A stretch of 64,000 nt of DNA, from NCBI GenBank assembly GCA_003260345.1, contig MORC01000001.1:1-64000 (forward strand). The letters run 5' to 3'. A program made the position numbers and the translations under genes. The stretch comes from Candidatus Gracilibacteria bacterium GN02-873 (lineage in GTDB: Bacteria > Patescibacteriota > Gracilibacteria > BD1-5 > UBA2023). A model generated the notes under the pieces. It worked only from the letters and a program-made list of their open reading frames with translations. It was not told where the DNA came from and did not search any database. Below are positions 59,482 through 64,000 of the stretch, one piece after another. How positions within the stretch are numbered: the stretch's first letter is position 1; every line of letters begins with the position of its first letter.

Positions 59482-59924
59482 TTATCTCACCATATTCATT
59501 TCATACCGAGAAGCACATCGCATAGCGATTCCCACAATACTCAGTAACACGATTCCAAAAACGAACATGCTGATATTATCGAGATAATTATAAATTTCTT
59601 GGTGACAGCAATTGTATTTTGTCGCATCAATCAATCCAGCAAAACTCATTCCACTGGAAACGAGGCTATACAAAACAAAATGCATTGTCAAAGCAATATT
59701 TGGTACTTTTTGCTCGCTCAGCATTTCGCTTCGCGATTCTTGAAATCCGCTCAAAAAAGTAATCACGAGCAGAGTAAAAATCAAAATTCCAAAAATCCAA
59801 GTATGATATTTTTTTGTAAAATTTGCCACGGAAAAAATGTGATCAAAATCGGCGTAAAAAGTCCTAAAATAACAGGAAATCTTATGGGTTTGCCAGGAAA
59901 ATTGGCGACTAATGCTGCTATCAT
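59482..59924 (-). CDS. membrane protein, probably frameshifted in an A7 run
   Basis: From 59829 a frame encodes 115 residues with three membrane helices (WIFGILIFTLLVITFL, MHFVLYSLVSSGMSF, VFGIVLLSIVGIAM). Immediately upstream, another frame from the ATG at 59924 encodes MIAALVANFPGKPIRFPVILGLF..., a further hydrophobic segment, and overlaps it at the T7 run 59809-59815. A one-base change there would fuse them into one protein of about 147 residues. Function unknown. Confidence 0.5.
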
Positions 59925-60072
59925 TCCCAAGATACCATGAAAAATAAAAAATCTATCATGAGTAGATTTTGCATTTGAATTCCTTCGAAACAAGAATTGA
60001 ACAAGAAAAAAGAATCCGATAAGAAAAATCTCATCGGTCCGAGCATTATATGGAAAAAATTTTTTGTCAAGA

Positions 60073-60095
60073 AAAAGCCCCTCGAGTGAGGGGCA
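60073..60095 (-). terminator. terminator of the 60114 gene
   Basis: GCCCCTC and GAGGGGC arms followed by T residues on the minus strand. Confidence 0.8.
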
Positions 60096-60113
60096 GACAG
60101 ATTGTGAAAAAAT

Positions 60114-60599
60114 CTAAGATTTGTGGTCTTCGAGCGCCTTTTCACCATGTTTATCGAATATAAATCTGGTGAACACGGTCAAAACCGCGACAAAAAGACA
60201 CCAAATCAAGAGCAATTCCAATCGCTCGAGGGTTTGGTAAAAACCCCAGTATTTATTTTTGAGTAAGGCCCAATATATGACGGTACTGAGTACGAGAAAC
60301 GCGAGAAAGACCTGAGTTTTTCGTACCGTTTTTTCGCCCGATATTGGCTCGTAGAGGGCTAATATTATAATTAATATTATAATTAGAGAAAGCATTGATC
60401 CTACAAGGATTGTTCCAATGGATAAAATTAGAAACCCCGTTCCTTTCGCGAACCATTCGATTGGAAAGAGTGCTAATATCGGCGCTACGAGATGCGCTAC
60501 TACGAACATTGAAAAAGCTTCTCGTATAGTTCTTTGATAGACTATAAGAGAAAAGGCATATGCCACGAATGCACTTTTCAATATCAAATCAGAATCCAT
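60114..60599 (-). CDS. membrane protein of unknown function with a strong Shine-Dalgarno
   Basis: A 161-residue protein with about five membrane helices, including an Ile/Leu-only stretch around residue 75. The start is set by a perfect AGGAGG placed six bases before the ATG. Most other genes in this window have no visible Shine-Dalgarno, so this is unusual and might indicate transfer or strong expression. No family is recognised. It has no UGA codon. Confidence 0.65.
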   Translation of the reverse strand: MDSDLILKSAFVAYAFSLIVYQRTIREAFSMFVVAHLVAPILALFPIEWFAKGTGFLILSIGTILVGSMLSLIIILIIILALYEPISGEKTVRKTQVFLAFLVLSTVIYWALLKNKYWGFYQTLERLELLLIWCLFVAVLTVFTRFIFDKHGEKALEDHKS

Positions 60600-60902
60600 T
60601 TTAACCTCCTATCTAAACAATTGATAAAAAAGCCTGATTGATTATTTTATTTTACGACAAAAAAATTATTTGTCAATAAATTTTTGAAAAAGAAAATCCC
60701 TCAACCGATTGAGCGATTGGTATCAGGATTCTGGAAAAAACCAATGACTAAATCGCCACCACCCGAGACATGCGAGAAAGCTGTATGAGCATCAATAAAA
60801 CAACAGAGATATTTAAAATAAAAAATATAAAAGTCAAGAAAATTTTCCGCTATTTTTCGTTATTTTGGCTTGCATAAATTTTTTTTGAGATATAATTTTC
60901 GC
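60600..60902 (-). other. gene-free region with a hairpin-rich segment
   Basis: Between the membrane gene and uvrC, 60690-60800 is less AT-rich than its flanks. On the minus strand it ends with an ATTGGT/ACCAAT hairpin and a CTCAATCGGTTGAG hairpin, the same two-hairpin ending as the GC-rich elements at 47581-48560, but without their box 1. It may be a fourth, diverged element. A TATAAT box for uvrC lies near 60890. Confidence 0.3.
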
Positions 60903-62852
60903 ATGAAAAAAATTTCTGAGCACATCGCGCACATTTTGCAAAACCTTCCGAAAACGCCGTGAGTGTATCAGATGAAGGATAAAACGGGGAAAATTATTTA
61001 TGTAGGAAAGGCAAAAAATTTGCGTTCGCGTGTGAGTTCATATTTTCGTGAAGGGCAAGATTTGACCGTTGCAAAGCGAAATATGGTCGGACAAATTGTG
61101 GATATTGAGACGATTTTGTGTCAGACGGAAGTTGAAGCGCTAGTGCTGGAAACCAATTTGATTAAGCATTTTTCGCCAAAATATAATATTTTGATGAAGG
61201 ATGACAAAAATCTTTCGTATCTCAAAATCACAACAGGAAAAATTCCAGAACTTATCAAAACGCGTCAAAAAATCAATGATGGCGCCAAATATTTTGGGCC
61301 TTTTACGCAGGGAATGAATCTTTCGGAAAATATTAAATCACTCAGGCGAATGTTTAAAATTCGTGCGTGCAAGATGAAATTTTCTGATATTGGTGGGAAA
61401 ATCACAATCACGGATAAGGCTGGTCGCGGTGTGCCGTGTATGGACTATTATATCGGGATTTGTCCGGCGCCGTGCCTTTTGAAAAGGGAAAATATCAACG
61501 AACACAATCAAAATATTTCTCATTTACAAGAATTTTTGTCAGGAAAAACCAATAAAATTTTAGAAAATCTACGAGAAAAAATGCAGATTTTTGCGAAAAA
61601 TCTTGAATTTGAAAAAGCGCAAAAAATCAAAGAAGAAATTGCGGCCATCGAGATGTTTTCCGAGCGACAAATTGCGCGCGATATGGTGGATGGCGATGTG
61701 GATGCGTGCGTGATTTTGGAAAAATATAATCAGATTTTTGTCGGCCTGACAAGCGTTCGTGATGGGAAAATCATCGGCGTTTTTCGTTCAAGTGTGGATG
61801 CTAAATGAGCGACGATTTCGGAGGTTTTTTCACAATTTTTGGTGCGACAATATAGTGATGATTTTGCTGATATTCCCAAAATTTTGATAGTGGAAAAAAA
61901 TTTTGATGATGAGGTTTTGGAAACTTTTTTACAAATGAAAAAAATCCAAATCGCAACGCCTCAAATCGGAACCAAAAAAGAACTTTTGGATTTTACTAAA
62001 AATCAGGTGCGTGAATTTGCGTACAAAACAGAATTGCAGTCGCTTGAAAACAATACGCTCACGCGCGGCCATATGGAGCAGATTTTGGAGCGATTGAAAT
62101 ATTCTATCCCCAAAAAATGACCGATTTTTTTCGAATGTTATGATGTTTCTCACACGCACGGACAATTTACGTATGCGAGTCGCGTGGTGATAAAAAACGG
62201 AAAACCCGATACGGATAATTATAAAAAATATAAAATAAAATCGCTTCGCGATGGCGAAATCGATGATTTTGCGTCGCACCAAGAAGTGATGATGCGGCGG
62301 ACGATTGAAGGGCTCGGGCAGGGAAATTTCCCTAGTTTGATTATCATTGACGGAGGAAAATGACAACTTTCTTCCGCACTCGAGGGTATTTTTTTGGGAA
62401 TTGAAAAATTTTTGTCAGAAAATAATCCTGAAAAACTCGAAAAATTTTTGTCAGAAAAAAGTGAAAATCTTGCCATTCAGTGGCAGAAAATTTCAGAAAT
62501 TCTCGGTGGCGAAGTAGGGCTTTGTTCCATTGCCAAGCGCGAGGAAGAGGTTTTTTTGCCGTGACAAAAAAATCCGATTTTGTTCGAAAAATGAACGCCC
62601 GAGTTGATGGTGATCCAGAAAGTGCGCGATGAATCACACAGGTTTTCGATTACGGCAAACCGCAGCGCTCGTGGAAAATCTATGAAAAAAAATGTTTTGG
62701 AAGAACTGCCAGGCATCGGCCCAACGACGCGCAAAAAATTGCTCAAAATTGCTGGTTCCATTGATGAGATCAAAAATCTCGACGAGACGGAAATTCTCAA
62801 AATCGTGAACAAAAAACAATTAGAAACACTTCGTGATCATGGAATTTTTTAA
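60903..62852 (+). CDS. uvrC: excinuclease ABC subunit C
   Basis: A 649-residue UvrC recovered by reading six UGAs as glycine (60960, 61806, 62118, 62361, 62562, 62592). It has the GIY-YIG start TPGVYQM...IIYVGKAKNLRSRVSSYF, CPAPC, the UvrB-binding UVR segment (LEFEKAQKIKEEI), the C-terminal nuclease (CYDVSHTHG, IDGGKGQL, SIAKREEEVFLPGQ), and a final helix-hairpin-helix (LPGIGPTTRKKLL). It cuts DNA on both sides of lesions. UvrA and UvrB are not in the window. Confidence 0.97.
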
Positions 62853-62877
62853 AAAAATCCCCCAACGGGGATTTTTT
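62851..62877. terminator. bidirectional terminator
   Basis: AAAATCCCC and GGGGATTTT arms between uvrC and the thioredoxin-like gene. Confidence 0.85.
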
Positions 62878-63229
62878 ATGAAGGATTTTCGTCAGAAAAA
62901 ATTTTTTTTCCTTCAGTGAGCGGCTTGAGTGTGAGAATTTTTTCAGAAAATTCTTCCATTCGAGTATATCGCGAGAATCGAAAATATTCTTTTTTGTTGT
63001 GAAAAACGAGAATCGTTGGTGCGCTCAAAACCTGAAATACACTCGCTACTTCGCGAACTTCATCGATTTCCACACGCATCAAATCAACAAAATCCAAATT
63101 TTTCACGATTTCATCAACCTTTGGAAAAAGGGCTTGGCAAGTCGAACAAAACATCGTCCCAATGTACAAAATTTTAATTTTATTTCCTTCCAAAAAATCG
63201 TGAATGTCGTCCATATTTTTGCCAAACAT
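62876..63229 (-). CDS. thioredoxin-like protein (CSTC active site)
   Basis: A 117-residue thioredoxin-fold protein. The active site is GTMFCSTCQAL, there is a DEVREVASVFQV segment, and the cis-proline is in LSAPTILVF. Unlike trxA at 10998 it lacks WCGPC. It would be a cytoplasmic redox protein. It lies ten bases downstream of the CobW-like gene and probably shares its transcript. No UGA codon. Confidence 0.85.
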   Translation of the reverse strand: MFGKNMDDIHDFLEGNKIKILYIGTMFCSTCQALFPKVDEIVKNLDFVDLMRVEIDEVREVASVFQVLSAPTILVFHNKKEYFRFSRYTRMEEFSEKILTLKPLTEGKKIFSDENPS

Positions 63230-63238
63230 TTTTGGGAA

Positions 63239-64000
63239 TTATATAAATAAAACTGATTTCGGTGCGTCCGAACAATCATCAAGAAGTTTGGTGATAAGCG
63301 GAATCTTAAAATTTCGCCCGATAAAAATAAGACGAGATTTTCCTGGTGCATCACCTTCCCAAGGCTCCATCGTCACACGCGCGCCTGCTTTTTGAATCAA
63401 ATACCAAGTATCGGGCTTTTCAACAAACTGCACAAATCCCTTTACGCGGTAACAATCATTGTCCAAATCCCGAAAAAATGCATCCATTTTTTGCACGAAA
63501 AATTTTCCGCGTGCAGTATATTCAAATGTTTCCAAATCGTCGTGAGCATGCTGGTGTGGTGTATTATTTTTTTCTTCCATCGCATCAGTAAGCGAAAATC
63601 GCCCAGTTCCCAATAGGAGGTCGATATTTACTTTTCCGTGTTCTGCTTCAATAATTGGCGCAAACGCATTCACGCGACGAATTGCCGTCGTGAGAAAATT
63701 TTTCTTTTCTTGATCGACCAAATCAATTTTGTTCATCACGATAAAATCTGCAAATTCCAATTGTTCAAGCGCGATTTTGGCATCTTGCGCGAACAAATTT
63801 TCATAATTGAGCGCATCAATCAGACAAATGATCGAATCCAATTGCACGCGCCCATCCATATCATTCATCAAAAAACTTTGCGCGATAGGAAGCGGTTCGC
63901 TTGCGCCACTAGCTTCAATCACGATGGCATCAATTTCTTTTCCAGAATTCAGAAGCGTCTCAATCGCATCCATCCAATCTTTTCGAACCATACAACAAAG
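63239..64000 (-). CDS. CobW/COG0523-family GTPase (metal chaperone), 5' end cut by the window
   Basis: The visible 250 or so residues start in the LCCMVRKDW segment, the CxCC-type metal motif, so the Walker A part lies beyond 64000. It has IEASGASEP, IICLIDALNYE, FIVMNKIDLVD (the NKxD guanine motif), a His-rich linker (TPHQHAHDD), and the C-terminal CobW domain with FSRFVQF-like VKGFVQF. Such GTPases deliver zinc or other metals. The stop is UAA at 63239. Confidence 0.9.
   Translation of the reverse strand, partial: LCCMVRKDWMDAIETLLNSGKEIDAIVIEASGASEPLPIAQSFLMNDMDGRVQLDSIICLIDALNYENLFAQDAKIALEQLEFADFIVMNKIDLVDQEKKNFLTTAIRRVNAFAPIIEAEHGKVNIDLLLGTGRFSLTDAMEEKNNTPHQHAHDDLETFEYTARGKFFVQKMDAFFRDLDNDCYRVKGFVQFVEKPDTWYLIQKAGARVTMEPWEGDAPGKSRLIFIGRNFKIPLITKLLDDCSDAPKSVLFI

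Noticed and set aside
59781..59993. A separate 70-residue gene
   Set aside because: Its apparent stop is UGA, its end overlaps the next membrane frame at an A7 run, and a hairpin lies near its proposed start; it is better seen as the front part of the 59482 gene.

Overview
The window reads as a low-GC bacterial chromosome that uses genetic code 25, in which UGA means glycine and only UAA and UAG stop. The clearest proof is uvrC (60903-62852). It has six in-frame UGAs, and these fall in the TPGVY start motif and the IDGGKGQL motif, both of which require glycine. recG, ruvB, glmS, pnp, an ABC transporter and a beta-CASP nuclease are restored the same way. Code 25, small genes and low GC point to Candidatus Gracilibacteria (BD1-5) or Absconditabacteria (SR1). 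No rRNA is present to decide between them.

Layout. 1-843: ruvX and rplI. 844-7512: an AT-rich island with an S66 peptidase, a decayed methyltransferase, remnants of a serine recombinase and a zinc-ribbon protein, and a restriction-modification pair (two fused adenine methyltransferases plus an HNH endonuclease). It is bounded by tRNA-Lys and tRNA-Gln. 7785-26415: mostly housekeeping (recA, thioredoxin, a beta-CASP nuclease, recG, a glycine T-box with glyS, a DedA protein, an ABC exporter, cell-wall enzymes). 26566-30236: an orphan Cas12a2-like nuclease with a frameshift and an Asp-to-Asn change at the expected third RuvC residue. 30264-38081: thrS, VKOR, a lysozyme-like protein, ruvB, small conserved genes and a Nudix hydrolase. 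38386-40800: three tandem units of a YiiX-like papain-fold enzyme and a cysteine-rich membrane protein. The second and third enzymes are reduced to tails, and an exact 79-bp repeat lies inside the first partner gene. 40839-47520: glmS, hisS, lysS, a DJ-1 protein and ric. 47581-48560: three GC-rich elements that look like a small RNA family. 48581-64000: pnp, tRNA-Gly, a THUMP methyltransferase, xth, a nitroreductase, an M16 peptidase, three small membrane proteins, uvrC and a CobW GTPase cut by the window end.

Two codon regimes are visible. Core genes use few or no UGA codons (recA, thrS, glyS, hisS and lysS have none). In the island and the cas12 gene UGA is the main glycine codon and AGA the main arginine codon. 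The acquired genes therefore seem to come from donors that already used code 25.

Many otherwise good genes are broken by single-base indels in A or T runs. Read-level evidence is needed to tell sequencing error from real decay. Several short transcription units (promoter with a 15-base spacer, hairpins, terminator) contain no gene.
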